DNA from: an uncultured Bacteroidales bacterium
GTDB lineage: Bacteria > Bacteroidota > Bacteroidia > Bacteroidales > UBA932
Length of the DNA: 64,000 nucleotides
Assembly: GCA_944325505.1 (NCBI GenBank)
Contig: CALVAJ010000003.1
Location: 1-64,000 of the forward strand
Direction: 5' to 3'
Positions 44,450 through 54,029 of this stretch are shown in pieces. The stretch's first letter is position 1; each line of letters starts with the position of its first letter. Both the position numbers and the translations under genes were made by a program. Under the pieces are notes generated by a model. It saw only the letters and a list, made by a program, of their open reading frames with translations, searched no databases and was not told the origin of the DNA.

Positions 44450-45546
44450 AGTCTGTATCCCCATTTGTCTATAGCCTCAGACCAGTTCTTCTCGACCAGT
44501 GCGACGGTACGGTCAGAGTAACTGTATTTGTTTTTCCTGAATCCCTTGTGGCCGGTCACGTATTTTTCCATACTGCCGCGGGCTTCTTCGAAGCCGCTGA
44601 TGGACAGGTCCCTGTATATGTCCCGGACTACTTCCATAGGGTCTTTTTCGAAATCCTCGAACCTCACTTCCGCTAAGTTGCCCTCCGGGATCAGCCCCTT
44701 CTCCGATTCATACTTTTCAAACAGTTCGCGGTAGGTGGTCAGGATATCCTCTTCCATCTGGCTGTCGGATATTTTCTGCAGCTGGAGCGACTGTATGATG
44801 TTCCTGAAATAACTGCGGGTGGATTCGAAGACCGTATAAGGATTCCTGATCAGGTAGATGAACTTCGCGTCCGGATACATCTCCAGCAGAGTGCTTATCC
44901 TGCCTGTGTGCGGAGGATTTTTACTCAGGAATACGCTTTTGCCCTGGGTGTACAGGGAAATGCGGATCAGCTTGTCGAGGCTGTCCTTGAATGCCTGGCG
45001 CTCCTGAGGTGATATCCCGTTGAAAAGCAGGTACCGTTCCCGGTATATGCCCGTAAGCTGCGGGAATATCCAGAAATTGTAGAAAGAGTATGGCATCATG
45101 TTGACCAGGGCGAATTCTTCTTCCTGAGGAAGGTCCGGACCGAGTTCCATGGAATCTGTCGGCCTGCGTGACGGCATGGCGATTTTAGTACATGCCTTGA
45201 AAAATCCCCGGCCCCACAGCATCAGATGCGGAAAGACGGTCTGGTATGTGGTGCAGTATCCGTACCTCGGGTCTCCGGAGAGCACATTATGCACGAAAGT
45301 GGTCCCGCTGCGCCAGTGCCCGAGTATGAATACAGGAGGCTCCATCTTTATATCGGGAAGCTTTTCCCACCGTTTTTCGTTTATTCTGTAAAAAGGCTCC
45401 AGAATGTGCTGTATGCAGTCGGTCGTGCGGAATTTGCCGATATAATCCCTGTCTACTCTGACTCCGTGGCAGATTTTCTCGAATGTCTTCCTGTCCGCCC
45501 CTACAAGGGTGTTCACTGGCAGGGTTTCGAATTTGAGTATTCCCAT
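44446..45546 (-). CDS. PAPS-dependent sulfotransferase
   Basis: A 366-residue sulfotransferase-family protein. The 5'-phosphosulfate-binding loop is LGHWRSGTT at 75-83. The 3'-phosphate-binding site is IRNPYTVFESTRSYF, with Arg234 and Ser242 at the expected positions. It lies 4 bases after cysN in an operon that makes PAPS, so the donor supply is local. In Bacteroides thetaiotaomicron a sulfotransferase beside the same PAPS genes sulfonates steroids such as cholesterol; whether this protein is its ortholog cannot be decided here. Lipid or polysaccharide sulfonation are alternatives. Confidence 0.9.
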   Translation of the reverse strand: MGILKFETLPVNTLVGADRKTFEKICHGVRVDRDYIGKFRTTDCIQHILEPFYRINEKRWEKLPDIKMEPPVFILGHWRSGTTFVHNVLSGDPRYGYCTTYQTVFPHLMLWGRGFFKACTKIAMPSRRPTDSMELGPDLPQEEEFALVNMMPYSFYNFWIFPQLTGIYRERYLLFNGISPQERQAFKDSLDKLIRISLYTQGKSVFLSKNPPHTGRISTLLEMYPDAKFIYLIRNPYTVFESTRSYFRNIIQSLQLQKISDSQMEEDILTTYRELFEKYESEKGLIPEGNLAEVRFEDFEKDPMEVVRDIYRDLSISGFEEARGSMEKYVTGHKGFRKNKYSYSDRTVALVEKNWSEAIDKWGYRL

Positions 45547-45550
45547 GTCG

Positions 45551-46981
45551 TTATCTTTTGCATTTTACATCGATTCCCCTGCCGCGCAGGTATCTGCAGG
45601 CTTTCTCTACTGCCTCGAAGTGTTCCGGTCCTATCCCGAGTGCCGGCATGTCTATGACCAGGTCTCCTTCCCCGTTTCCGGCGGCCTCTTCATCCGGTCC
45701 GATGATCATGCCCACGCCTGAAGTGAAATTGGTGACCGGGTCGATGATGATGAAGGCCCCGGTAGCCTTGTTGTCCCTGTAGTTGTCGTACATCAGGACG
45801 CTCGAGGTGGAAATGTGTACAAGACCTACTTCGTTGAGGGCAAGGCCGTCCGAGTGCATCTGTTCCAGAGTGTTCACGTCCACCCTGTAGTCGATCTCCC
45901 CGATGTGGGCGCGGGTGGTGTTCGTGGTCTGTTTCAGGAAGAAGGACTTGTTCCTGTCCATCCTGGTCTCGTCCATCCATACTACCATCGCCTTGAAATG
46001 GTGTCCTGAAAACGGCCTGTCTTCAGGCTTTACGAGCATTTCACCGCGAGAGAGGTCGATTTCATCTTCCAGCGTGACAGTAACGCACTGTGGCGCGAAT
46101 GCGTATTCAAGGTCTCCGTCGTATGTCACGATTCTGCTGATTCTTGAAGTCTTGCCGGAAGGCAAAGCCATGACTGTATCACCTCTGTGGATTACGCCCG
46201 ATGCGATTTTCCCGCTGAATCCCCTGAAGTCAAGGTCCGGGCGGAGCACATACTGTACCGGGAAGCGGAAATCGTCCAGGTTTATATCCCTGTCTATTTT
46301 CACAGTCTCCAGATATTCCATCAGTGAAGGGCCTTCATACCACGGGGTGCGGGCGCTTTTCTCTACGACATTGTCCCCGTCGAGTGCCGAGAGCGGGATG
46401 CAGAGGATGTCTTCCAGTCCGAGACTGCCGGCGAATTTCAAATATTCGGATGTGATGCTGTCGTACCTTTCTTTCGAAAAATCCACAAGATCCATCTTGT
46501 TTACCGCCAGGACAATGTGCTTTATTCCGAGCAGGGAGACCAGATATGTATGCCTGTGGGTCTGGGTGAGGATGCCGTTGCGGGCATCGACCAGGATTAT
46601 CGCCAGGTTGGCGGTAGAGCCTCCTGTAATCATGTTTCTGGTATACTGTTCATGTCCGGGCGTATCGGCTATTATGAATTTCCTCTTGTTGGTGGAGAAG
46701 TAGCGGTATGCCACATCTATCGTTATGCCCTGTTCCCTTTCGGCCTTCAGCCCGTCCAGGAGCAGCGAGTAGTCGATGTGGTCTCCGGCCTTGCCGATTC
46801 TCCTGCTGTCCCTCTCAAGAGACTGAAGCTGGTCGTCGTATATCCTTTTGCTGTCATACAGCAGTCTTCCGATGAGGGTGGATTTCCCGTCATCGACGGA
46901 CCCTGCGGTAAGCAGGCGCAGAAGATCCTTCTTCTCGTCCTGCTCTAAGTATTCTTCTATGCTGAGTTTCCTTGTTTCCAT
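45551..46981 (-). CDS. cysN: Sulfate adenylyltransferase subunit 1 (GTPase)
   Basis: ATG 46981 ([14 protein letters not shown]) is preferred over the frame start at 47005. The 476-residue GTPase has G1 GSVDDGKST at 27-35, then [12 protein letters not shown] (G3) and NKMDLV (G4), and EF-Tu-like beta barrels follow. Its GTP hydrolysis drives APS formation by CysD. There is no fused APS kinase domain, in line with a separate cysC. A 174-base gap full of palindromes separates it from cysD, which is unusual for this pair. Confidence 0.96.
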   Translation of the reverse strand: METRKLSIEEYLEQDEKKDLLRLLTAGSVDDGKSTLIGRLLYDSKRIYDDQLQSLERDSRRIGKAGDHIDYSLLLDGLKAEREQGITIDVAYRYFSTNKRKFIIADTPGHEQYTRNMITGGSTANLAIILVDARNGILTQTHRHTYLVSLLGIKHIVLAVNKMDLVDFSKERYDSITSEYLKFAGSLGLEDILCIPLSALDGDNVVEKSARTPWYEGPSLMEYLETVKIDRDINLDDFRFPVQYVLRPDLDFRGFSGKIASGVIHRGDTVMALPSGKTSRISRIVTYDGDLEYAFAPQCVTVTLEDEIDLSRGEMLVKPEDRPFSGHHFKAMVVWMDETRMDRNKSFFLKQTTNTTRAHIGEIDYRVDVNTLEQMHSDGLALNEVGLVHISTSSVLMYDNYRDNKATGAFIIIDPVTNFTSGVGMIIGPDEEAAGNGEGDLVIDMPALGIGPEHFEAVEKACRYLRGRGIDVKCKR

Positions 46982-47057
46982 ATTCTGTTGAATTTTTATC
47001 CTCACGATCCTGCCTGGCTCCTGAATGGTTCCGGAACAGGCCTTGGCCTGTGACAGG

Positions 47058-47114
47058 GCCTCCCGGAGAGGGAGGCGGTGGAGGGTGACGCCCCCTTCAG
47101 GGGGCTCCGCGGAG
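47058..47114. repeat. GC-rich palindrome cluster between cysD and cysN
   Basis: Three short palindromes in a row: GCCTCCC/GGGAGGC (47058-47076), GCCCCC/GGGGGC (47090-47105) and CTCCG/CGGAG (47105-47114). The layout is like a REP/BIME element. It would be transcribed with the operon and could affect message stability or CysN dosage. Confidence 0.55.
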
Positions 47115-47131
47115 CGGTGGGGATTGGATTG

Positions 47132-47167
47132 GGATATTTTTAAAATGCAGCCATTTTAAAAATATCC
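47132..47167 (-). terminator. Perfect 16-bp inverted repeat at the cysD 3' end
   Basis: Arms 47132-47147 and 47152-47167 with loop 47148-47151. The hairpin covers the cysD stop codon (47156-47158). It is AT-rich, with a T-run inside the stem, so it could terminate weakly, protect the 3' end, or cause partial polarity on cysN. Alternatively it is the end of an inserted palindromic element. Confidence 0.5.
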
Positions 47168-48067
47168 TTCGCGTTTTTTCTGTTCCATACTGCTTTCCTG
47201 GTCGAAGTCGATGACCCTTGTAGTACGTTCGCTCTTGGTGGTGACCATCATTTCTTCAACGATTTTCTCTATGGTGTCGGCATCGCTTTCCACTGCGCCT
47301 GTCAGCGGCCAGCATCCCAGGGTCCTGAAACGGACCTTGCGCATCTGTATCTTGTCCCTGTATTTCTCGGGAAGCCTGTCGTCATCGGCCATTATCAGGT
47401 TCCCGTCGATTTCGATGACGGGACGCTCCTTCGCAAAGTACAGGGGGACGATAGGGATATTCTCGTGTCGGATGTACTGCCAGATGTCGAGTTCCGTCCA
47501 GTTGCTCAGGGGGAATACGCGGATGCTTTCCCCTTCACGTATGCGGGTGTTGTAGATGTCCCACAGTTCGGGTCTCTGGTTTTTGGGGTCCCAATGCTGG
47601 AACTCGTCCCTGAAAGAGAATATCCTTTCTTTGGCGCGGCTTTTTTCCTCGTCACGTCTCGCTCCGCCGAACGCGGCGTCGAACTTGTATTTTTTCAGTC
47701 CGTTAAGCAGCGCCTGGGTCTTCATCAGGTCGGTGTGTACCTTGCTTCCGTGGGTGAACGGACCTACTCCGGCTTCGTATGCCTCTTTGTTATACTCCAC
47801 TATCAGGTTCCAGCCGTTCTCCTTTGCGTACCTGTCGCGGAACTCTATCATTTCCCTGAATTTCCATTTGCTGTCTATGTGCATCAGCGGGAATGGAGGA
47901 CGGGCCGGGTAGAAAGCCTTCTCGGCGAGCCTGACCATTACTGACGAGTCCTTTCCTATCGAATAGAGCATCACCGGGTTGCGGAATTCCGCCGCCACTT
48001 CACGGATGATGTGTATAGACTCTGCTTCAAGAGCCTTCAGATGGCTCAGCTGGTAATTTTCTTCCAT
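47156..48067 (-). CDS. cysD: Sulfate adenylyltransferase subunit 2
   Basis: A 303-residue ATP sulfurylase catalytic subunit (PAPS-reductase-like N-type ATP pyrophosphatase fold). Motifs: [19 protein letters not shown] (PP-loop SxGKDS), [33 protein letters not shown] and [16 protein letters not shown]. It forms APS from sulfate and ATP together with CysN. Its last codons are overlapped by a 16-bp inverted repeat. Confidence 0.97.
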   Translation of the reverse strand: MEENYQLSHLKALEAESIHIIREVAAEFRNPVMLYSIGKDSSVMVRLAEKAFYPARPPFPLMHIDSKWKFREMIEFRDRYAKENGWNLIVEYNKEAYEAGVGPFTHGSKVHTDLMKTQALLNGLKKYKFDAAFGGARRDEEKSRAKERIFSFRDEFQHWDPKNQRPELWDIYNTRIREGESIRVFPLSNWTELDIWQYIRHENIPIVPLYFAKERPVIEIDGNLIMADDDRLPEKYRDKIQMRKVRFRTLGCWPLTGAVESDADTIEKIVEEMMVTTKSERTTRVIDFDQESSMEQKKREGYF

Positions 48068-48141
48068 TATATTGTTTTGCTTTTGTTTTTATAGATTCTT
48101 CGGTTTTCTCTTCCGCCTGGAATGGCAGAGAGGGATTCTGC

Positions 48142-48741
48142 TCAAGGCTTTATCCGTGGAAGGACGGCTTCGAGAATCCTCTCAACGCACTCCTCCACGC
48201 CCAGGCGCGAGGTGTCTATATCCACATCCGGAGAGAGCGGGGCCTCGAACGGGGCCGACACTCCGGTGAACTCCTTTATCTCCCCGCGCCTTGCCCTGGC
48301 ATAAAGTCCTTTTACGTCCCGTCTTTCACATCCTTCCAGCGGAGTCGATACATAGACTTCCATGAAATCGTCGGCTCCTATAATGTTCCTGGCCATATCC
48401 CTCAGTTCCCTTGACGGGCTTATGAAAGTAGCAATGGTGACTATTCCGGTCTGAGTAAACAGCCTGCACACTTCCGCCACCCTGCGGATATTCTCTTTCC
48501 TGTCCTGCGGGGAGAATCCGAGTCCGGCGTTGAGCCCGCAGCGGACATTGTCCCCGTCGATTATCCGGCAGAAAACGCCTTTTTCGGACAATGCTTTTTC
48601 CAGAGCTATTGCCACAGTGCTTTTCCCTGACCCGGAAAGGCCTGTGAACCAGAGAGTGATTCCGTGCTGGCCGAGGAGTCTCTCTTTGTCCTCACGGCTC
48701 TGCATTTTCGAGAATATTGGGTAGATGTCATTGTTTTCCAT
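48142..48741 (-). CDS. cysC: Adenylylsulfate (APS) kinase
   Basis: A 199-residue kinase that phosphorylates APS to PAPS. P-loop GLSGSGKST at 34-42, then DGDNVRCGLNAGLGFS, ENIRRVAEVCRLF and the AFISPSRELR-type motif (here TFISPSREL), with DFMEVYVSTPLE. All family residues seem present. It lies 4 bases after the permease gene and 74 bases before cysD, and links sulfate uptake to the sulfotransferase donor. Confidence 0.96.
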   Translation of the reverse strand: MENNDIYPIFSKMQSREDKERLLGQHGITLWFTGLSGSGKSTVAIALEKALSEKGVFCRIIDGDNVRCGLNAGLGFSPQDRKENIRRVAEVCRLFTQTGIVTIATFISPSRELRDMARNIIGADDFMEVYVSTPLEGCERRDVKGLYARARRGEIKEFTGVSAPFEAPLSPDVDIDTSRLGVEECVERILEAVLPRIKP

Positions 48742-48745
48742 GGTA

Positions 48746-50308
48746 TCAGAATTTCCAGAATATCGGTATGAGTATCATTGAAATGACGAATGCAAGTATG
48801 TTCAGCGGCAGTCCTATCCTCGTAAAGTCCCGGAACTTGTAGTTTCCGATGCCCTGGGCTATCATGTTGGTCTGGTATCCTATCGGACTGGAGAAACTTG
48901 CCGAGGCGGCTATTGTTATTGCCACGAAAAACGGCATGGGGTTCACTCCCAGCTGGGTGGCTGCCGACATGGCTATCGGGAAGGCGAAGGCTGCCGCCGC
49001 ATTGTTTGTGATGAGTTCGGTGATTATGTTTGTCACGATATAAAGCGATGCCAGCACTATCATCGGAGAGACGTCTCCGGAAATGTTCGATGTTATCTTT
49101 CCGGCCAGCATGTCGGCCAGTCCGGAATTTGTCATTGCCTTGCTGATTGCAAGGGCGCTGGCTATGGTGATAAGGATGTCCCAGGAGATGAATTTGGTGT
49201 AGCGTTTGGCCGGGAAAAGATTCAGGACAGCCATGATGACAGTCACTACGCATACCCAGAAGAACATGTCCAGGTCTATACCCGGTAAGAGGGCCTTTAT
49301 CCGCGGCATCTGCCCGAAAGTGGCTCCTGCGATCATTATCGCCAGAAGGCTTACCGATACCCATTTCTTCCATTTCGGCACCGGCAGGTTGTGCCGGTGT
49401 CCGTTGCTTATCATCATGAACTCGCTGGAGTCTCCCCAGTTGGTGAAGAACGAGTCGTCCGCTTCGATGATCAGGGTGTCGCCTTCTTTGAGTATCAGGT
49501 TGTCCGTATCAGTCTGGACCTCTCCGTTCCTGCGCACTTCGACCAGAGCGGCTCCGTATCTGCTGTTGAAATCGAATTCTCTGAACGGAATATTGATTCC
49601 TTTGAAACGCGGGCCTATGACAGCCTCTATCTTGTGCAGATTCCTGGGTGTCCCGGCAGCTGCCGCTTCTTCAGGGGTCTTGTCCGACGGCAGCAGTCTG
49701 TTCCCGAACACTATTATATATAGTATCCCGACGACGGCTATCACTCCGCCGACCTTACCGAGCTCGAACATCGAAAATCCGCTGAAGCCTTCCTCCAGCA
49801 TCATCCCGTGTACCACCAGATTGGTGGATGTCCCTATAAGCGTACACATTCCTCCGAGGATCGCCGCGTATGATACCGGTATCAGGAATTTTTTCACATT
49901 CAGACCGGCCTTTGCCGCCCATTCCTTTACTATTGGTATGAAAATCACCACGATAGGTGTGTTGTTCAGAAATGCCGATATGCCGGCTATTGTCGGCATC
50001 AGCTTGGAATACCCTTTCCGTACCGTGGGCTTTTCCCCCGTTTTTACCGGCAGTATCCTGCTTATCATGTGCCCCAGTGCATCGCTGCGCCTGATCCCTT
50101 CGCTCACGAGGAACAGCAACGCTACCGTTATCATGCCTTTGTTGCTGAATCCTGCCAGAAGTTCCTGCGGGGAGAGTATTCCGAAGCACATGAACAGCAC
50201 GCATACTGAAAACATCACAAGTCCCGGCCGCATAAGGTCTGCGACCAGGACTGCAAGCATCACAAGGAGTGTTACAAGTACGAAAATTATCTCAAAACTT
50301 CCTTCCAT
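48746..50308 (-). CDS. SLC13/DASS-type anion permease with TrkA-C domain (probable sulfate uptake)
   Basis: A 520-residue inner-membrane carrier of the SLC13/ArsB-NhaD superfamily with about 11 membrane segments. The signature SFSSPIGYQTNMIAQG sits near the C terminus and GTSTNLVVHGMML in the first half. A cytosolic RCK_C (TrkA-C) domain at about 225-300 (VIGPRFKGINIPFREFDF) splits the two halves, as in sulfate-related permeases. The operon context with cysC, cysD and cysN points to sulfate as substrate; dicarboxylates are the alternative. It is the first gene of the operon. Confidence 0.88.
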   Translation of the reverse strand: MEGSFEIIFVLVTLLVMLAVLVADLMRPGLVMFSVCVLFMCFGILSPQELLAGFSNKGMITVALLFLVSEGIRRSDALGHMISRILPVKTGEKPTVRKGYSKLMPTIAGISAFLNNTPIVVIFIPIVKEWAAKAGLNVKKFLIPVSYAAILGGMCTLIGTSTNLVVHGMMLEEGFSGFSMFELGKVGGVIAVVGILYIIVFGNRLLPSDKTPEEAAAAGTPRNLHKIEAVIGPRFKGINIPFREFDFNSRYGAALVEVRRNGEVQTDTDNLILKEGDTLIIEADDSFFTNWGDSSEFMMISNGHRHNLPVPKWKKWVSVSLLAIMIAGATFGQMPRIKALLPGIDLDMFFWVCVVTVIMAVLNLFPAKRYTKFISWDILITIASALAISKAMTNSGLADMLAGKITSNISGDVSPMIVLASLYIVTNIITELITNNAAAAFAFPIAMSAATQLGVNPMPFFVAITIAASASFSSPIGYQTNMIAQGIGNYKFRDFTRIGLPLNILAFVISMILIPIFWKF

Positions 50309-50335
50309 CGGACATGCTTATGTCAATTTTTCAGC

Positions 50336-50367
50336 CAAAACAATCTTTTTAAGCAATAAGCATGCAA
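50336..50367 (-). promoter_or_regulatory. Candidate promoter of the sulfonation operon
   Basis: Minus strand: TTG at 50365-50367, a 21-base spacer, then TTGTTTTG at 50336-50343 (7 of 8 matches to TAnnTTTG). It lies 28 bases before the permease start. The 12-mer TGTCAATTTTTC flanks it at 50321 and 50395. Confidence 0.4.
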
Positions 50368-50555
50368 CAGAGGCTGCATGTCAGATGTATTTGTTGTCAA
50401 TTTTTCGCTTTTTGTGGTCTCGTTTTCTATTGGTGACACGGATCGTCCATTTCCTGGACGAGACACGGGGCGGTTATCGATGCGGTCATGGAAAATAATT
50501 CTGCGGTTATCGTCGAGGTTTTGGACAGGCTCTTACAAATGTAGGATTTTATTGT

Positions 50556-50563
50556 TATCTTTG
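50556..50563 (+). promoter_or_regulatory. -7 element of the ftsY-pheT transcript
   Basis: TATCTTTG is a full match to TAnnTTTG and lies 31 bases before the ftsY ATG. The -33 region (near 50534) has no clear TTG. Confidence 0.5.
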
Positions 50564-50594
50564 CCAGATTTATAATCTGCAACACTTTAAGCAT

Positions 50595-51524
50595 ATGGGT
50601 ATATTCGATAAAGGGGTACAGAAGACCAAGCGGAGTTTCTTCGAGAAGCTTTCCAGGGCGGTTGTCGGGAAATCCAGAGTGGATGATGACCTGCTCGATG
50701 CGATCGAGGAAGCGCTGGTGGCATCCGACATGGGTGTGGACACTACCCTTAAAATCATTGACAGTCTGGAAGAGCGTGTCCATAAGGACAGGTATGTCTC
50801 CCTTGACGAGCTGACCGGGATGCTCAGGGAAGAAATCGGCAGCCTTCTGGACATAAACGGTGCGGAAGAAATAAAACCGTTCGATTTTTCGAAGACGCCG
50901 TATGTGATCATGGTGGTAGGAGTTAACGGAGTAGGGAAGACGACCACCATAGGCAAGCTTGCTTCCATGCTCAAGGCTCAGGGGAAGAAAGTGGTCCTCG
51001 GTGCGGCCGATACTTTCCGGGCTGCCGCTGTAGACCAGCTCACTATCTGGGCTGAAAGGGCAGGAGTGGACATAGTGAAGCAGGCTATGGGGGCCGATCC
51101 GGCTTCGGTGGCTTTTGATACTGTCAAGTCCGCTGTTGCCAAAGGTGCGGATGTCGTGATTATCGACACCGCCGGCCGCCTGCATAACAGGATAGACCTG
51201 ATGAACGAGCTTACCAAGATACGTAATGTGATGCGGAAAGTCATACCGGATGCCCCACATGAGGTTCTTCTGGTGCTTGATGCCTCTACCGGCCAGAATG
51301 CGTTCCAGCAGGCCAAGGAATTCGCCCGGGCGACGGATATTACGGCTTTGGTAGTTACCAAGCTGGACGGTACGGCCAAAGGCGGCGTGGTCATCGGTAT
51401 AGTCGACCAGTTCAAGGTCCCTGTGAAGTTCATAGGCATCGGAGAAGGGGTCGATGATCTGAAAGTGTTTGACAGGAAGGAATTTGTAGATTCATTGTTC
51501 TCGAAAGAGGATTTCAATAAATAA
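50595..51524 (+). CDS. ftsY: Signal recognition particle receptor FtsY
   Basis: A 309-residue SRP GTPase that docks ribosome-nascent chains at the inner membrane. N domain at about 1-95 and G domain with VVGVNGVGKTTTIGKLA (G1), DTFRAAAVDQL (G2), IIDTAGR (G3) and TKLDGTAKGG (G4/closing loop). It lacks the long acidic A domain of E. coli FtsY, as is usual in Bacteroidota. pheT starts 10 bases after its stop. Confidence 0.97.
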   Translation: MGIFDKGVQKTKRSFFEKLSRAVVGKSRVDDDLLDAIEEALVASDMGVDTTLKIIDSLEERVHKDRYVSLDELTGMLREEIGSLLDINGAEEIKPFDFSKTPYVIMVVGVNGVGKTTTIGKLASMLKAQGKKVVLGAADTFRAAAVDQLTIWAERAGVDIVKQAMGADPASVAFDTVKSAVAKGADVVIIDTAGRLHNRIDLMNELTKIRNVMRKVIPDAPHEVLLVLDASTGQNAFQQAKEFARATDITALVVTKLDGTAKGGVVIGIVDQFKVPVKFIGIGEGVDDLKVFDRKEFVDSLFSKEDFNK

Positions 51525-51534
51525 AAAGGAAGTT

Positions 51535-54024
51535 ATGACGATATCGTATAATTGGCTCAAAGATTATATCGAGTGTGATCTTTCAGCGCAGCAGGTAGCC
51601 GATGCCCTTACATCGATCGGGCTTGAAGTGGATTCTCTTGAACAGGTAGAGGAAATTCCCGGCGGGCTTGCAGGGGTGATTGTGGCGGAGGTGGTCGAGT
51701 GTTATGATCACCCTGATTCCGACCATCTTCATGTTACGAAGCTGAATACGGGAGATCCTGAACTTCTTCAGGTGGTATGCGGCGCTCCTAATGTGGCTGC
51801 CGGGCAGAAAGTCCTTCTGGCCACCATAGGCACGAAACTCGGTGAGGATTTCAAGATAAAGAAATCCAAGATAAGGGGAGTGGAATCCAACGGTATGATC
51901 TGCGCCGAAGACGAGCTCGGGATCGGGACTTCTCATGACGGTATCATGGTCCTTGATCCTTCGGCAGTGCCCGGGACTCCGGCAAAGGACTACCTGCACC
52001 TTGCTACGGACTACGTGATAGAGATAGGCCTTACGGCCAACAGGGTCGATGCCGCTTCCCATATCGGAGTCGCCCGTGACCTGTATGCATATCTGAAACT
52101 TAATGATATACCTTGCCGGCTGAACATTCCTGACGTTTCGGCATTCAAGGAGGGCCCTGAAGGACTCTGCACTTCGGAGGATGGAATCGACGGGGCCATT
52201 CCTGTGGAGGTGCTCGCGGCAGACGGTGCTCCGCGGTATGCCGGTATTACAATAAAGGATGTAAAGACAGGCCCGTCTCCTGAATGGATGCAGAAGAAAC
52301 TGCTTTCGATAGGCCTCAGACCGATCAATAATGTGGTGGATATCACCAATTTCGTCCAGATGGAAATCGGGCATCCTCTCCATGCTTTCGATGCCGCGAA
52401 GATCCTCGGGCACAAGGTAGTGGTCCGCAGGGCGGCAGAAGGAGAGAAATTCGTTACCCTTGACGGTGTGGAAAGGACTCTTTCTTCCGAGGACCTGATG
52501 ATTGCGAACCCGCAGAAGGCGATGTGCCTTGCCGGTGTGTTCGGAGGAGAGGAATCCGGCGTGACGGAATCCACTACTGATGTTTTTCTTGAAAGCGCAT
52601 ATTTCAACCCTGTATCCATAAGGAAGAGTTCCAAGAGGCACGGACTGAAGACAGATGCGTCTTTCCGCAATGAGAGAGGCGCCGATCCGCTTGTCATAGA
52701 GTATGCTGCCAAAAGGGCAGCTCTCCTGATAGAGGAACTTGCAGGAGGAAAAGTTGTCGGAAAGGTCCAGGAATTCTATCCTGAGAAGATAGAGAAAAAG
52801 ACCGTTGATCTCGACTATGACAGGATCGAGGCTTTCATCGGCAAGAAGATAGGCCACGATACCATAGAGAAAATCCTTGAATATCTGGCTTATGAGTTCA
52901 TTGAGCGCAGAAGCGCCGCTGACGGGACCCCGTCAGGCGCGAAGGTGGCCGTTCCTTCATATATGGTGGATGTCTACCGCGAATGTGATGTGGTCGAGGA
53001 GATTCTGAGGATTTACGGGTACAACAATATCGAACTTCCTTCGGGAGTGCGCATGTCCGTCAATGCTTCAGCGAAACCGGAGCCCGAGACTGTAAGGAAT
53101 GCCATTTCCGACTTCCTTGCTGCCAACGGTTTTGTCGAGACAATGAACAATTCCCTCACGAAAGAGGAATATTATGACAAGCTGACGACTTTCCCGAAAG
53201 AAAAGTGCGTCCATATCGTCAATCCTCTCAGTTCCGACCTCAATGTCATGAGGCAGACCCTTCTCCTGAACGGACTGGAGGTCGTGGCCTACAACATAAA
53301 CAGGCAGATGAACAATCTCCGTATTTTCGAATACGGATCCGTATACTCCCTGAAACCGGGCGGGAATCCGGAAGTGCTTTCTTCATATGACGAGAAGACC
53401 GCCTATTCCATGTTCATTTCCGGTCCCGGTGAGAAATCATGGTGTGCGGAGGCGCATAAAGGAAGCTATTTCCAGCTGAAAGGATATCTGGAACTGCTGC
53501 TCAAACGCTTCGGGGCGGATATCTATTCGATGGAATACGACGCGGCACCTTCCGACATGTTCTCTGAAGGTCTGGTATACAGGCTTCCGGGCACTGGGGA
53601 GCAGCTTGCCGTGATGGGTACTGTAGCTCCTGCAAGGCTGAAACAGTTCGGTATCAAGCAGCCTGTATTCGCCGCGGAAATCAGCTGGCCGGCGCTTTTC
53701 GAACTTGTCAGGAGGGACAGGATCAAATACAAGGAACTTCCTAAGTTCCCTGAGGTGCGCCGCGACCTGGCGCTTCTTCTGGATGAGGGAGTCGAGTATG
53801 CGCAGCTGCGCAAAGCCGCATTCAGGAGCGCAAAGAAGCTGCTCAGGAACGTTTCCCTGTTCGATGTCTACAGAGGGGACAAGATTCCTCAGGGCAAGAA
53901 GCAGTATGCCATGGCATTTGTCCTCCAGGATACGGAGAAGACATTGACTGACAGCGAGGTGGAGAAGGTAATGTCCAGACTTCTGTCTGTCTTTGAGGGC
54001 GAGTTCGGTGCAACATTGAGGTAA
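51535..54024 (+). CDS. pheT: Phenylalanyl-tRNA synthetase beta subunit
   Basis: An 829-residue subunit of the alpha2-beta2 synthetase. Order: tRNA-binding (tRBD) domain at about 40-150, B3/4 editing domain (about 210-400, with GLRPINNVVDITNFVQMEIG), B5 domain (about 415-490), catalytic-like core, and C-terminal FDX-ACB anticodon domain (FPEVRRDLALLLDEGVEYAQL onward). pheS is not in this window, so the subunits are encoded apart. Confidence 0.97.
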   Translation: MTISYNWLKDYIECDLSAQQVADALTSIGLEVDSLEQVEEIPGGLAGVIVAEVVECYDHPDSDHLHVTKLNTGDPELLQVVCGAPNVAAGQKVLLATIGTKLGEDFKIKKSKIRGVESNGMICAEDELGIGTSHDGIMVLDPSAVPGTPAKDYLHLATDYVIEIGLTANRVDAASHIGVARDLYAYLKLNDIPCRLNIPDVSAFKEGPEGLCTSEDGIDGAIPVEVLAADGAPRYAGITIKDVKTGPSPEWMQKKLLSIGLRPINNVVDITNFVQMEIGHPLHAFDAAKILGHKVVVRRAAEGEKFVTLDGVERTLSSEDLMIANPQKAMCLAGVFGGEESGVTESTTDVFLESAYFNPVSIRKSSKRHGLKTDASFRNERGADPLVIEYAAKRAALLIEELAGGKVVGKVQEFYPEKIEKKTVDLDYDRIEAFIGKKIGHDTIEKILEYLAYEFIERRSAADGTPSGAKVAVPSYMVDVYRECDVVEEILRIYGYNNIELPSGVRMSVNASAKPEPETVRNAISDFLAANGFVETMNNSLTKEEYYDKLTTFPKEKCVHIVNPLSSDLNVMRQTLLLNGLEVVAYNINRQMNNLRIFEYGSVYSLKPGGNPEVLSSYDEKTAYSMFISGPGEKSWCAEAHKGSYFQLKGYLELLLKRFGADIYSMEYDAAPSDMFSEGLVYRLPGTGEQLAVMGTVAPARLKQFGIKQPVFAAEISWPALFELVRRDRIKYKELPKFPEVRRDLALLLDEGVEYAQLRKAAFRSAKKLLRNVSLFDVYRGDKIPQGKKQYAMAFVLQDTEKTLTDSEVEKVMSRLLSVFEGEFGATLR

Positions 54025-54029
54025 TCGGT

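Noticed and set aside
43289..50308. Assimilatory sulfate reduction operon for cysteine synthesis
   Set aside because: No PAPS/APS reductase or sulfite reductase gene is present, and the cluster ends in a sulfotransferase and an outer-membrane barrel.
50309..50594. Small gene or structured RNA in the intergenic region before ftsY
   Set aside because: No open frame with a start or conserved pattern was found; only promoter-like motifs and short repeats are visible.
51583..52857. Long minus-strand open frame (424 codons) over pheT
   Set aside because: Antisense shadow of pheT with no family resemblance.
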